From Stomoxys calcitrans (Eukaryota; Arthropoda; Insecta; Diptera; Muscidae), in NCBI RefSeq assembly GCF_963082655.1, contig NC_081554.1:192664206-192728205 (forward strand): a DNA stretch of 64,000 nucleotides, read 5' to 3'. A program made the position numbers and the translations under genes. The notes under the pieces were generated by a model. The model worked only from the letters and a program-made list of their open reading frames with translations, ran no database searches and was not told the DNA's origin. This document shows, one piece after another, positions 11,345 through 23,466 of the stretch; the first letter of the stretch is position 1, and each line of letters begins with the position of its first letter.

Positions 11345-12371
11345 AGATAAGATGTGTAGCTCTGCGACAAGCTGTTCGTACTCGGCAGTAAAAAGAAGGA
11401 CTCTGGTCATATTAGAATATGAATAACAACCCTCGCTTTAACTGTATTATTTTCGATTTACGATTACTTTCTTTACATTACTTCCAATAATTTTATTCCA
11501 TTTTCTTCTTTAACCATCGAAAAAAATCTAAAGCAATCAATGGCCTGCTGGCCAGCATCAGATTTGATGTTTGTTAAGACCTCAAACAAATCCCCTAAAT
11601 CAACCTACTTTGCTTGGTGGCCAACATCCCAAGTCACGTGTGACCAACTGCAATAGCAACAACCACAAAAGGACTAACATATAAAAGGCTACACACACTC
11701 TCAAAAGCTCAATACAAGCAAAACAAATACATACGCACACACAAAGGGACAAACAACATTTGTAAATTGTTTTTAGCACAATTTAAAATAGTTTGTTGTG
11801 TTGTATGTGCATGCCAATTATTTTTCACAATGTTTATATTTTAGTCGCCTTTCTTTGTTGCAACGACCGCTGTCAATGTTGTGCATAGCCAGTACATGGT
11901 AGCGATGAATGAGTTAAGGGGGAAAATGGATCATCAAATCTGCTAGAGGAGCTGTATTGTTGGCATTTTTGTTGTCGCCGCTTTAGCCATTATTGAGGTA
12001 ATGCCTGATGGTTGAGATCGAATGATAACCATGCTGTGGCTAGAGTATAGTGGTCCTTGCGGTGATGTTTTATAGCCCATTTGTAGTAGCTGTTGTTTGT
12101 TGGGGTCTTGTGTTTGTTTGGAGGTTCATTTTTGCTATTTGCAAATTATTTCCACGTTAACAAGGCCCAGACAACAACAACAAGAATGAAAACAACATCA
12201 ACCGTAACAACAATGATGTGACTACAATGACAATAGAATAGTTTTACGATGATTAACATTCGAGTCGACTTGTTTATTTCAGCTGCAGCGGTAGTTGGGA
12301 AAGTTTCTTGACTATAATAGCTTCAAAATATTTGTACAATAATTGTGCCGAATTTGTCGAATTCTTTTTCT
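11345..12371. other. Unassigned DNA with a TATA-like site
   Basis: No transposon ends seen. Contains CAACAA-rich stretches near 12170-12210 and the TATA-like word described at 11681. No credible ORF follows it. Confidence 0.45.
11681..11716 (+). promoter_or_regulatory. Possible core promoter (TATA plus start)
   Basis: TATAAAAGG near 11681 is followed about 30 bp later by CTCAATAC, an initiator-like context. Spacing fits an insect TATA promoter, but no gene can be attached downstream, so this may be chance. Confidence 0.15.
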
Positions 12372-13760
12372 GTTAACTCTTTTTAGGCCAACAAAGGAAT
12401 AAAAGAAAAAATTGGTTTGCTCTTGGAGCTTTTTCGATTCGGACCAGAATCGAACTGAATGTTGGAGATGGTCTAGAAGTAGAAGTCATTGTGTTAAATT
12501 TCAGCCAACTCGAATAAGACTTGCGTCCTTTAGGGGATAAAGGAGTAAAATTGGGAGATCGGTTCATATGATAGTTGTATAAGACTATAGACCGATTCAG
12601 ACCATACTTGAATACGTATGTTGAATGTCGTGGCAGAAGCCGTTGTACAACATTTCATCCAAATCGGTTATTAATTGCGCCCTCTAGAGGCTCAAGAACT
12701 GAAGATCCCAGAACGGTTTTTATGGCGGCTATATCAGGCTATAGACCGATTTAAACCATACTTTGCACAGTTGTTGGAAGTCATAAAGAAATACTTCATT
12801 CCAAATTTCAGTCAAATCGAAAAGGTATTGCGACCTCTAGTGTCTCAAGATCCAACATCGATTTATATGGCAGCTTTATCAGGTTATGAACCGAATTGAA
12901 CCATTCTTAGTACAGTAGGTGGAAGTCATAACGAAGAACGTCATGCAAAATTTCAGCCAAATCGTATATGAATTGCCACAGATCGGTTTATATGGCAGCT
13001 ATATTAGGTTATTGTCCGATTTAAACCATACTTAGCACAGTTGTTGGAAGTCATAACGGAATACTTCATTCTAAATTTCAGCGAAATCGGATAAAAATTG
13101 CGCCCTCTAGTGGCTTAAGAAGTCATGATCCAAGATCGGTTTATATGGCAGCTATATCCGGTTATGAACCGATTAAAACCATACTTAGCACAGTTGTTGG
13201 AAGTGATATTAAAACACTATGTGCAAAATTTCAAATCAGAGGAGAATTGCGCCCTCTAGAGGCTCAAGAAATCAAGACCCAAGATCGGTTTATATGGCAG
13301 CTATATCAGGTTATGGACCGATTAGAACCATACTTAGCACAGCTGTTGGCAGTCATAACGAAATACTTCATGCAAAATGTCAGCCAAATCGTATGAGAAT
13401 TGCGCCCTCTAGTGGCTCCAGAAGTCAAGATCCAAGATCGGTTTATATGGCAGCTATATCAGGTTATGGACCGATTCAAATTATTCTTACCACAGTTGTT
13501 AGAAATCGTAACAAAACAACTCATGCAAAATTTCAGCCAAATCGGATAATAATTGCGCCCTCTAGTGGCTCAAGAAGTAAAGACACTAGATCGGTTTATA
13601 TGGCAGCTATATCTAAACATGGACCGATATGACCCATTTACAGTCCCAACTGACCTACACATTATAAGAAGTATGTGGGCGAAATTTCAAGCGCCTAGCT
13701 TTATTCCTTCGAAAGCTAGCTTGCTTTCGACAGATAAACGTATGGATGGACTGACGGGCA
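12372..13760 (-). mobile_element. HINE, repeat family B, ends lost
   Basis: Reverse copy. It begins inside the 3' region (CTCTTTTTAGGCCAACAAAGG), carries about eight units of 149-153 bp (CGCCCTCTAG at 13101, 13250, 13403, 13556) and ends in the internal GTCY-proximal part (GACAGATAAACGTATGGATGG). Both termini are missing. Translated ORFs with repeated YMAAISGYGPI words are only the satellite read in frame. Confidence 0.75.
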
Positions 13761-14290
13761 TACGTTTTTTTGTAAGCACTTTTGTGTATGAGGTTTCCCT
13801 TTTTTCAGGCGGCTGTAGCCTGAAAATGAGCTTCAGAAATCCCACGACCACAATCCGACCGCCTCAAGTGTACATCAATTGCGCATACAAGCCTCACTGC
13901 AACGTCTCAATATACTTGACTCGTATACTGGCGGCTGTTAACCTGGCGACTTCACATGCAAACGTACCCAGGATTCTGGCCATTGGGCTGGACTTAACTT
14001 AAAGACCACATCACTCAGTTCGCTGGATTCACAGCGTTCCAATCGCAGTACTTTACTGTTAGGTCCCTCGGCACATAGTCATCATGGTGGCCAGAGTGCA
14101 AGTGGTCATGGGTCACTGATACATCATCATGGTGGTGTGGTGTGAGACATACGAGAATGCCGGCTCTCGGTGCTAGTGATGGAGTCTTCTCAAGGTGGTC
14201 CACCTGACATTTGAACTCATAGCAAACATCACCCAGCGTCTCACAGAGGGGTTCCTTTTCAGGTTGTGGTCCCATCAATTCGAGCTTTTT
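13761..14290. other. Unassigned segment, higher GC
   Basis: This stretch is less AT-rich than its surroundings and has an 87-codon minus ORF (14015-14278), with CATCATGGTGG twice in the plus strand (14082 and 14126). I do not recognise a family. It could be a fragment of a retrotransposon ORF or an old exon; evidence is insufficient. Confidence 0.3.
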
Positions 14291-17169
14291 ATCGGTGAAT
14301 AGTGGTCACAGTAGTGTGATAAGGAATTCAATGCATCAACCCTATTTGGGATGGAGAAGTCAACAGAAATTATCACAAAGAACAGTACATGAAAGGTAAG
14401 CTGATATGGCTGTAGGCATTGATAAAGATTTTACTTATGGTTTAATTTTTTTTTTTTTACTGATTGGCCTCATCTTTGTTGTCACAACAGCAACGCTTAT
14501 CATCCACAACCAATACCCCTGGTTAAACGGCGGCAAATCGTAAACAATCTTCCATAAATGAAGTCACTTCGGCCACTGTAGGTCAACGATCATAGAAATC
14601 AACAGCGCAGTAGATCAACGAGTCCAAATTCGAGGTAGACTGGAATACAAAGCCAGCATTTATTTTGACCGAAAGATTTTGTTTGCGAAAGCACCAACCC
14701 AAAAATTAGAAATTCCAACACCAACCTACCTAACTATCTAAACTCCCAAACAGCTTCCTAGCATTCCTTAAAAATGAAAAAAAATCTATAGAAATGTTTG
14801 GCAATTATGAACAGATTCAGAACCTACTCTCTTAGAATTTTATGTTGCTAGCAATGTATAAATACCTGCAACCAAATATGTCGTTAGTTCTCCAAAGGCA
14901 GGAAAACCCGGAAGCACATGTTGTGTGTCCTCCAAGGCCTAGAAGGGTTGAAAGCGCTGCGATAGAGCTCTTCATCATTTTTCCAAAGCATTTTAATGAA
15001 GAAAGAAGTGGCTTATTGAGGATTTGGTAATTCTCAAAGGTTCAGAAAAACGGACTACGAGGTGTTTCTATCTGTTCCCAATCCTTCAGCGACTAGCTTA
15101 TGACAGTTTGACTGGCAGTAAGGACTTAAAATGGTTCGCACAAGGCAGTCATGCTAGCCACGGTCACCTGCCAGTTACAGACTCAGTTAGATCATTTATA
15201 CCAAAATATGATAGCAACGACAGATCAAAGCCTCTGATAGGTATATAATCCACACTCCCCGCACTGGTTAGCCGTGCAGACTAACATGTCATGGCTTTGT
15301 TCCTTAAATGAATGTTCACACTCAGAAATGTATGTCTTTTTCTTCTGCATCTTTTTTACAAATATTCCAGATTTTTATTTTTATAATTTTTTTTATTAAA
15401 GCAATTGCGCATTTTCCAATTACCCTCAACATCTCTAAAGAAAATCTTTAAAAATTTTCTTTGAATTTTCTAAAACAAAAAAAACTTTTGAAATGATCAT
15501 CTTTTTCAGGGTTAGCCTTATCAACCGCTATACTTGATATTTGCCTGCGGTTTGAAGTGTACAAAAACCAAGAGCTACAACGTTGATTTGGTCTTGTTCC
15601 GTTGAATAACTAGGTTGCCGCTGAAATTTCCATTGGTAAGGCGGCAAGAAGGGGAGGGGGCTTAATTTTGTACAATGTTTTTTTTTTCCACTAAGCCATT
15701 AGCCAAATTAAAAGCCGAATACATGGTAAAAACCATGAGGCCTATTTAAGACTAATTTAAACGAAATATAGGCAAAACAAATAACAAACAGCAAACAACA
15801 CAGACGTATGAGTAACATTAAATAGGTCTTCTCATTAGCATGGGAACGGTATAAGCCAAAAACTTTCCATAGAAACACAAAGGCAGAGACAGAGTGAACA
15901 CACATACACATATCCTGTGTGATAGAACAAACTGCAAGGCAGATGAGTGAATGAATGCAACTCAAAGAATTCCTTAAATCAAAAGCCTCCTTTAGGCCCG
16001 GCAACTCATGCCTAATTGTAATCAAGTATAATTCCTAATTCCTAAAAGTTATGGCAGGTTTCTGCTCCAATTTAAGCTACAGGTTAATGTTAAAGGGTTC
16101 TATGGAAGTCTTTTCACAGACAATCTTAGGATTCCTAAAGGATTTTCTCTTCTTATTATTGTCCGTGTCATTACTACGTTGCAAAGATATGCATTGCAAA
16201 TGTAATTTGTTTGGGGGCAAAGTCATCATAGATTAGATTCATGTCATGAGGCCTTAGATAGCCCATGAAATTAAATTAAACTTTGTTAGCCTTTCAAATG
16301 GTTTGGGTGTGTATTCTATATAAGCTGCAAACACAGTACAAGTGTTGTGCATTGGTGGCAGGTTTAGCTTGTCTTTGAGTATGTCGGGCCTTACGCAAAT
16401 GCAATCGCTTCATGTTCATCGTCGTCGTCATAGTCATCGTCAGCGTCATCGTTTGTGACTCACAGGATAATATGGTATAACTTTGATTTACTATCCTGTG
16501 AATGATAATCTCATTTGAAAACATTTGACATTTTGACAAAGATTCCAAAGAACATTTACCTACGTAGAAGAGCAGTCAGGCCGTTATTAGAAATGATGCA
16601 CAGTGGGAGGATAATCGAAAATGTATTTCCAATTTTTCTTTATAAACTGAAATAGGTTAATTGTGGTTCTGCTATCACGGATCATCAGAATGATGATATT
16701 CAGAAATCGATTTTATTTCTTTCGAGCGATCTGTTGACGATTACAGCATCTTTAGACGCTTTAATTGTTCTACTTTCAGTCCTATGGACGATGGATGGAT
16801 GGATGATTGACATTATATCATGATTTTCGATTACATTGCTGCAGAAGGTTTTTTCTTATCTCTAATACCCACGATTTGTCCATTATTTACTCCTGGAGAG
16901 TAGTTAACATATCCAAGGTGCCTCTATTGCATTGTTCTATTTACAACATGGTTAATGGTAACTCCAGCCCATGATGTTTTTCTTTTTAATCCCTCCAAGA
17001 TAGACATCTCACGACATTGCATATTTTTCTTCCCAACCCCCAGGTATATAACATCATCTGGAAATGCACGAAATCTCCAGAAAACGCTTTTTCGTATTTG
17101 TTGGTTACTGTGCAATAGCCTGTCGCCTCATGGGAATTGACGAAATCATCAGGCATCACTTCTTTCGTC
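14291..17169. other. Unassigned DNA
   Basis: About 2.9 kb without HINE units, hairpin ends or recognisable protein motifs. Poly-T near 14447 and 15679, GATG microsatellite-like words near 16790. The 105-codon minus ORF at 15708-16025 is hydrophobic but has no family signature and is not called. Confidence 0.5.
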
Positions 17170-17240
17170 GTTAAAAAAGGGTGCGGATATGCCACTATGG
17201 GCATAGACCTAAGCCAGTAATCGGTTTGTTGTGCGCTCTA
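17170..17240 (-). repeat. Interspersed repeat, copy 1
   Basis: GGGTGCGGATATGCCACTAT and CCTAAGCCAGTAATCGGTTT with GTTGTGCGCTCTA recur at 52678-52756. The copies match over roughly 70 bp and then diverge, so they are two copies of one element end, probably a retrotransposon 3' region (inference). Confidence 0.5.
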
Positions 17241-17249
17241 AATGCTAGC

Positions 17250-18195
17250 CAGTAAAAGCCTCCTAAGTTTAGCCTGGCCGAATCTTGGGAACCCACCACC
17301 AAGGATTCTGCTAAAAATTTATACAAAATAAATTTAGTTGTAGGACATGATTTTATTCTACATACCAAATTTCTGTCAAACCAGCAAAAATTAAAGTTTC
17401 TAGGAACCGAACAAGGATGATCGAGAGACCGGTTTACATGGGAGCTGTATCAGGTTATAAACCGATCTGGGCCAAATATATTCCGATCTGAACCATATTT
17501 AGGTCATATTTTGGGAGGCTTAATATTACTCACTGTTTCGAATTTCAACGAAATCGGATAAGAAATAAACCTTTTATGGGCTCAGACCGTTTCTATATGA
17601 CCGATCTCCCGATAAACGCAGTATCTAAATATTGTCTGATCTGAACCATATTTGGGTTCTACAGGGTGGCTGATGAAAGCCGCTACCAAAAAAAAATGTA
17701 ATAACTTTTTTTCTATTTAATAATAATAATTTAATAATTAATTTAATTAATTAATTAATTAATTTAATTAATAATAATTTAATAATTAATTTAATAATTT
17801 AATTTAACATGAATAAAAGAAAAATGTATTCCATACACCGAAAAAAAAATGTAGCAATATTCATCATTGTAGCAATATTCATCAGCCACCCTGTATATTG
17901 GGAGGCCTAAAACTACGCACTGTTTCCAATTTCAGCGAAATCGGATAAAAAATAAAGCATTTATGGGCTTCAAACCCTTTATCGGCACAATGGTCTATAT
18001 AGCAGCTATATCCAAATATGCTTCAATTTGGCTTTTGGATTTTGACTGTTCAATAACTTAATCAGCGTGCGTCAAAAAGACGTATTTGTGCCAAATTTCA
18101 GCTTAATATCTCAAATTTTGAAGGCTGTAGAGTGATTACTACAGACGGACGGTCAGACGAACAGACACACTGACATCGTTAAATTCTAAGTCAGG
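17250..18195 (-). mobile_element. HINE, repeat family C, with nested MITE
   Basis: Reverse copy starting at the 3' end (AAGCCTCCTAAGTTTAGCC, decayed hairpin, then AACCCACCACC). Units contain TTTATGGGCTTC and GGGAGGC words. It ends with AATCTCAAATTTTGAAGG-like sequence and ACAGACGGACGGTCAGACG; the outer 5' box is missing. A TA-flanked MITE interrupts it at 17662-17893. Confidence 0.7.
17662..17893. mobile_element. Mariner-like MITE, 232 bp
   Basis: Inverted ends CAGGGTGGCTGATGAA (17662) and TTCATCAGCCACCCTG (ending 17893), with further pairing at GCTAC, each flanked by TA (17660-17661 and 17894-17895). The interior is AT-rich (TTAATTAATT runs). Removing it restores the HINE text TTTGGGTTC-TA-TATTGGGAGG. 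TA target and short terminal inverted repeats point to the Tc1/mariner superfamily. Confidence 0.75.
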
Positions 18196-18204
18196 AAATC
18201 CGTG

Positions 18205-19952
18205 CTGCTTACAAAATCCCTAATTGTTTTCCATACCTCGCGCCTTAGTTGGTTTATGTCTGGTAATGTCTCCCCAAATAAGTGCTAGTGTTTGTTAGCC
18301 GCGAAAGCCGGGCAATGACATGGGATATACTCGAACGTTTCATCACTTTCCCCCCAAGCCCTACACATGACATCAATTGCTTTACCTATTTGACATAAGT
18401 GAGCTCGTAGCCCTCTGGGTGCACCGAAAGCTTTTTTGACTTCCTACTTACTTCCTTTCAGCAATAGCCTCGTTTTCTCTCAATCCGGAATTCCTCATGG
18501 GATTTTTGTCGTCCTACCGACTGTTTCGCTGTTCCACAGTGTTACGTAGCCCACACAGTGCGCATTCGTAGCCCACACCCTTAACTCGGACTGCGACGAC
18601 ACGAAAGCCTTCGGGTTAACCAAGTTTATTGAGCCCGGCACCCAAATGATGCGGATAGTGCCATCCTCTGAAGAGGCGTTAATCTTCTTCTTGCACTCCA
18701 AGACTGTTCGTGACCTTACCTTCCAGGGTGTTATTGCCCTTATGGCCAGTTCACACCACCCCAAGCATTCCGTGATCGCCCGGGTCTCTGCCTGCAGGAC
18801 CGTATAATGACAGTTTAAAATTTATCTCAGTGCCTGGGTTTTCAATGTAGATCCCGGGCCCACTCTGTCCTCTAGCTTTGATCTATCCGTAAAATGATCT
18901 TCTAGATGGCAATACTAGGGTTCCGTCAATCCAAGGCAGCAGTGCTTCGCACTCGACTTCAAGGTTCATCTCAGGTATCCGATCGGAATCCTCTTCCCTT
19001 CCTTTCTGGTTTCCTATCATTGCCTCGATTATACCGCGATGGTATGACCTGTTATTATCCGCTATCCATTTTCCCATCGCATTAAGTCTCACAGCCTCAG
19101 TGGCTGCCTTACACTTAATCTGTATGTCTATGGGTCGAATATCTCGAAAAGTCACCAGTGCCCTAGTGGGCGTGGTCCTCATCGCTCCGCCTATGCCAAG
19201 ACAATGTGTTCTCTGAACCTGTTGTATGGTCCTTATGTTGCACTTTTTCTCAATCGAAGTCCACCAAACTTCTGAGGCGTAAGTAAGTACTATTCCTGTC
19301 TACATAGTGCCCAACATCTGTGAGCCTTCTTAGTACGCTCCTGAATGTGACTTTTCCAATTCAATTTCCTGTACAAGATCACACCTAAGTTTTTTACCTT
19401 GTCACATATCCAAATCTTCTTATTGAGGAAACGTGGTGCGTTAAATTGGCCCACCTTCGTCTTCCTCGTGAACAGCCATATTTCAGTCTTCTGTGGGTTA
19501 ACATTGAGACCTCTGAGTCTAGCCCAGTCATATGCCATATGCAAGACCCTTTCGGCTTTTCTGCATAGCTCGTCCGGTTCCTTAATCCTAAGAAGTATTA
19601 TAACATAGTCTGCGTAGCAAACGGGTTCAAATCCTTCCTCTGGCAGCATCTGTAGTAGGTCATTTATGGTGGTCACCCATAGGAGTGGCGGTAGAATGCC
19701 CCCTGTGGCGTGCCTTGTGCCACTTTCTCCCTTATATTTATGCCATGGGACACACAATTTATCCCCCTGTTCCTTAGCATATGGCTTATCCATTCTCTGA
19801 GGACCGTGTCCACCCGGTACTGGTCTAGATATGGACCGCATATTGTTAAAAGCCCCCTCGATGTAAATGAATACCGCCAGGGTGTTAAGTTTGGGATTCT
19901 TTTATTTCATGCACAACGTCGTGCAGGGGAGTCTCCCCCGACATTCCCTTGA
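18205..19952 (-). pseudogene. LOA/Jockey-type retrotransposon RT and RNase H
   Basis: Minus-strand remains of a non-LTR retrotransposon ORF2. Reverse transcriptase is at 19841-19290: GGILPPLLWVTTINDLL, then GFEPVCYADYVIILL, GLNVNPQKTEIWLFTRKTK, and VKNLGVILYRKLNWKSHI. The catalytic YADD box reads YADY, so one essential aspartate is lost. A second block (19182-18883) starts MRTTPTRALVTFRDIRPIDI, the usual post-RT linker. RNase H is at 18764-18495 with TIRIIWVPGSINLVNPKAF, where the His and the NExAD motif have decayed. Frame breaks separate the blocks. Clade placement (LOA or a Jockey relative) is tentative. The 5' half and endonuclease are absent. Confidence 0.75.
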
Positions 19953-20845
19953 CATAACAATCGGTCTATAACCTGATATAAATAACTGTCATAAAAACCA
20001 ATCTGGGGTCTTAATTACTTGACCTTTAAATTGGTTTATAACCTCATATAGCTGCCATATAAACCTACCTTGGGTCTTGACTTCTTTAGCATCTAGTGGG
20101 CGCGATTCTCATCCGATTTGGCTGAAATTTTGCGTGAAGTGTTTTGTTATAAAGTCCAAGAACTGTGCTAAGTATGGTTTAAAATCGGTCCATAACCTGA
20201 TATAGCTGTCATATATACCGATCACGGATCTTGACTTCTTGAGCCTCAAGAGGGTCTAATTATTATCCGATTTAGCTGAAATTTTGCATGAATCGGTTTT
20301 TATGACTTCCAACATCTGTGTTAAGTATGGTTCAAATCGCTTCATAAGCTGATATAGCTGCCATATATACTGATCTCGGATCTTGACTTCTTGAGGCTCA
20401 AGAGGGTCTAATTATTACCCGATTTAGACGAAATTTTGCATGAATCGGTTTTTTATGACTTCCAACCTCTGTGTTAAGTATGGTTCAAATCGGACCATAA
20501 CCTGATATAGCTGCCATATATACTGATCTCGGATCTTGACTTCTTGAGGCTCAAGAGGGTCCAATTATTACCCGATTTAGCTGAAATTTTGCATGAATCA
20601 GTTTTTTATGACTTCCAACATCTGTGTTAAGTATGGTTTAAATCGGTCCATAACCTGATATAGCTGCCATATAAACCGAGCTTGAATCATGACTTCTTGA
20701 CCCTTTACAGGGAGCAGTTATTATACGGTTTGGCTGAGATTTTGTACAACGGCTTCTCCCACGACCTCCAACATTCTCAATTGGTCTATAGCCTGATTCA
20801 GCTCCCATATAAACCGTTCTCCCTATTTTACTCCTTGTTTTCTTT
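19953..20845 (+). mobile_element. HINE, repeat family B, ends lost
   Basis: About six forward family-B units (GGTCTTGACTTCTT, ATCCGATTTGGCTGAAATTT, CATAACCTGATATAGCTGCC). Neither the 5' TATACCC box nor the 3' hairpin is present; it abuts the retrotransposon fragment on the left. Confidence 0.7.
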
Positions 20846-21882
20846 TATAATCCTAAGTTTTAGTTCTTAATTGATCTACTTATTTTTAACGTTAGTTAGT
20901 TATTCAAAATTTGTAAAATTTCCAAATTTGTACAACACAACTGCCCACTGTTTGACAAGTTCCCACTGTTTGACAAGCTAACACCCTAAACCTGACTGGC
21001 ATATAGTCCTATCTACCTGTATGCCAAGGTGAATTAATACTCAACTTGTACTTAGCCTTGCTTTGGTATTCTCTCAGTTATCCCCTCATTCATTTATTCA
21101 TGACGAAATGAAGATGCACATCTTCATCGTCTTGTGCTTCTTCATCTTCAACTATCTCTTGGCCGTTACAACTTCAAGTGCACGTTCATAATTTAATTTC
21201 AGTTGCATTATTGAAATAAATTGCAAGGCTTTTGCCATTTCATTTCAAGTGAAACGCTGCCTCGTCTATGCATTTTTTAACTTGAAAAGATTCGATTTGG
21301 TTTTTCTTTTCAAAGAAAAAAAAAAGTCGTAGCTACCTCTATAAGAAAAAAATTACAAAAGTCCTTGTAGTTCTTTCTGGTTATTTTAAAAAGAAAACAA
21401 CATTAAAACAAAAACTTTACCTATCATGGCAACTTGCTTTTCTATCTTCTTCCTTTACTTTTTCTTATTTTAGTCCTTGAATAAGAAAACAAAATATTTG
21501 TGGTTGAATAAAAACTATGATATTTGTTCACGATTTCACAAAAAGTTGACGAATAGTTTTGAAAACGAATGCAAACGGCAGCTTTAAGGGTGTTGATGAG
21601 ATTTCTGTGCCTGTTTTTTATGTGATACGAGTCAAAAAATCAAGGATTTATACAAGGATGTCCATTGTAATGCAATGAATGGTATTACAACCAAGGATGT
21701 ATCACATTGAAAATTATGGCAGTTTTTAGTTAAAAATAACAACTCCAACATTGTTTTACAAAAAATGTTTCATTCCTACAGTAGATAAATTTGTGAAAAC
21801 ATAATACGATACCCTGTGTAGACTGGGACATGTGGTTAGTTATCATATTCACAAAAATGCAAGAGCACTGTAATGATACCAA
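20846..21882. other. Unassigned AT-rich DNA
   Basis: No element ends or arrays. Contains a very short signal-peptide-like ORF at 21108-21191 and A-rich stretches near 21320-21420. Confidence 0.45.
21108..21191 (+). CDS. Speculative 27-codon ORF, signal-peptide-like
   Basis: ATG at 21108 opens a frame of 27 codons ending TAA at 21191. The product begins MKMHIFIVLCFFIFNYLLAV and ends TTSSARS, which has the charge and hydrophobic pattern of a secretory signal but almost no mature part. A TTTAATTTCAG acceptor-like site lies just after the stop. No upstream promoter or poly(A) signal was linked. Chance occurrence is quite possible. Confidence 0.12.
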   Translation: MKMHIFIVLCFFIFNYLLAVTTSSARS

Positions 21883-22560
21883 ACAAGTAAGAGCGTGCTA
21901 AGTTCGGCCCGGCTGAATCTTATATACCCTACACCATGGATCGCAATTGTCGAGTTCTACGCGCGGTATCTCTTTTTAGGCAAACAAAGAATATTGAATA
22001 AGAACTGTTATGCTATTGGATGTAAATCAAGTTATAGTCCGATTCGGACGCTTAATGAATGCTGAACATTGTAGAAGTCATTGTGGAATATTTCAGTTCA
22101 TTCGGATAAGGATTGCTCCTTGTAGGGGCTCAAGAAGCAAAATCGGGAGATGGGTATATATGGGAACTGTAAACTGGCACGTATGTTGAAGGTCATGAGA
22201 GAAGCCGAATCGGATGATAATTGCGCCCTCTAGAGGCTCAAGAAGTCAAATTCCCAGATCGGTTTATATGACAGCTACATCAGGTTATATTCCGATTTGC
22301 GTCATACTTAGCACGGTTATTGGAAGTCATAACAAAACACCTCATGCAAAATTTCAGCCAAATCGGAAAAGAATTGCGCCCTCTAGTGGCTCAAGTAGTC
22401 AAGATCCCAGATCGGTTTATATGACTGCTATACCAGATTATGAACCGATTTTAATCATACTTCGCACATTTGTTGGAAGTGATACCAAAACACCTCGTGC
22501 AAAATTTCATTTAAATCGGATACTAATTGCGCCCTCTAGAGGCTCAAGAAGTCAAGATCG
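21883..22560 (-). mobile_element. HINE 3' half, repeat family B
   Basis: Starts with the reversed 3' terminus ACAAGTAAGAGCGTGCTAAG and a hairpin TTCGGCCCGGCTGAA, then TATATACCCTACACCATGG and family-B units (GCGCCCTCTAGAGGCTCAAG). It stops at 22560, where the sequence changes to a family-A copy in the opposite direction. Confidence 0.75.
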
Positions 22561-23466
22561 GACCATTAAAGGCGCATTTATTATCCAATTTTGCCAAAAT
22601 TTTAACCGTGAGTTCTGTTAGGACCCTTGACATCTTTCTGCAATTTGGCCCAGATCTGTCCAGATTTTAAAAAATCTCTCGATTTAAGGTTTTGGGCCCA
22701 TAAAAGGCGCATTTATAGTCCAATGTCGACGAAAATTTGGACAGTGAGTTGTGTTGGGCCACTCGACATCTTACAGCAATTTGACCTAAATCGGTCCAGA
22801 TTTGGATATAGCTGCCATATAGACCGATTACTTGATTTAGGGTTTTGAGCCTATTAAAGGCACATTTATTGTCCGATGTCGCCGAAATTAGGGACAGTGA
22901 GTTGTGTTAGGCCCCTCGCTATCTTTCTGCAATTTGTTCCAGATCGGTCCAGATTTGGATATAGCTGCCATATAGACTGATCTCTCGATTTAAGGATTTT
23001 GGGCCCATAAAAGGCGCATTCATTGTCCGGTTTCGCAGAAATTTGGGACATTAAGTTGTGTTAGGCCCTTTGACATCCCTCTTCAATTTGGCTTATATTT
23101 GGATTAGGAGCTGCCATATAGACCGATCTCTCGATTTAAAGGCTTGGCCACACAAAAGGCAGATTAATAATCCAATTTCGCTGAAATTTGGTACAGTGAC
23201 TTATGTAAGGCTTTTCGACATTCGCGTTCTATATGCTACTAATCGGTCGATACTTGAATATAGCTACCAAAAAGACCAATATTTTGTTCAACAAAATTGA
23301 ACAATGACTTGTAATTATTAGACAATAATTAACTGTCCGTGCCCAATTTTGGTCCAAATCGGACGAAATTTCGATAAGGCTGCTTTGGAGACATACATTA
23401 TGCATTTTGCAACCGATTATGACGGTGGGTATCCAAAGTTCGGCCCGGCTGAACTTGACACCTTTT
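22561..23466 (+). mobile_element. HINE 3' half, repeat family A
   Basis: Begins mid-unit (AAAGGCGCATTTATTATCC), has about five ~153-bp units and ends GGTGGGTATCCAAAGTTCGG with a hairpin and AACTTGACACC. The 5' part is missing; it is fused head-on to the previous copy. The terminal TTTACTTGT is replaced by the next element. Confidence 0.75.

Noticed and set aside
13100..13630. Regular ~150-bp repeats considered as a CRISPR array
   Set aside because: Repeats are head-to-tail with no unique spacers, in a eukaryotic transposon context.
15708..16025. 105-codon hydrophobic minus ORF
   Set aside because: No domain, no start context, AT-rich composition like its flanks.
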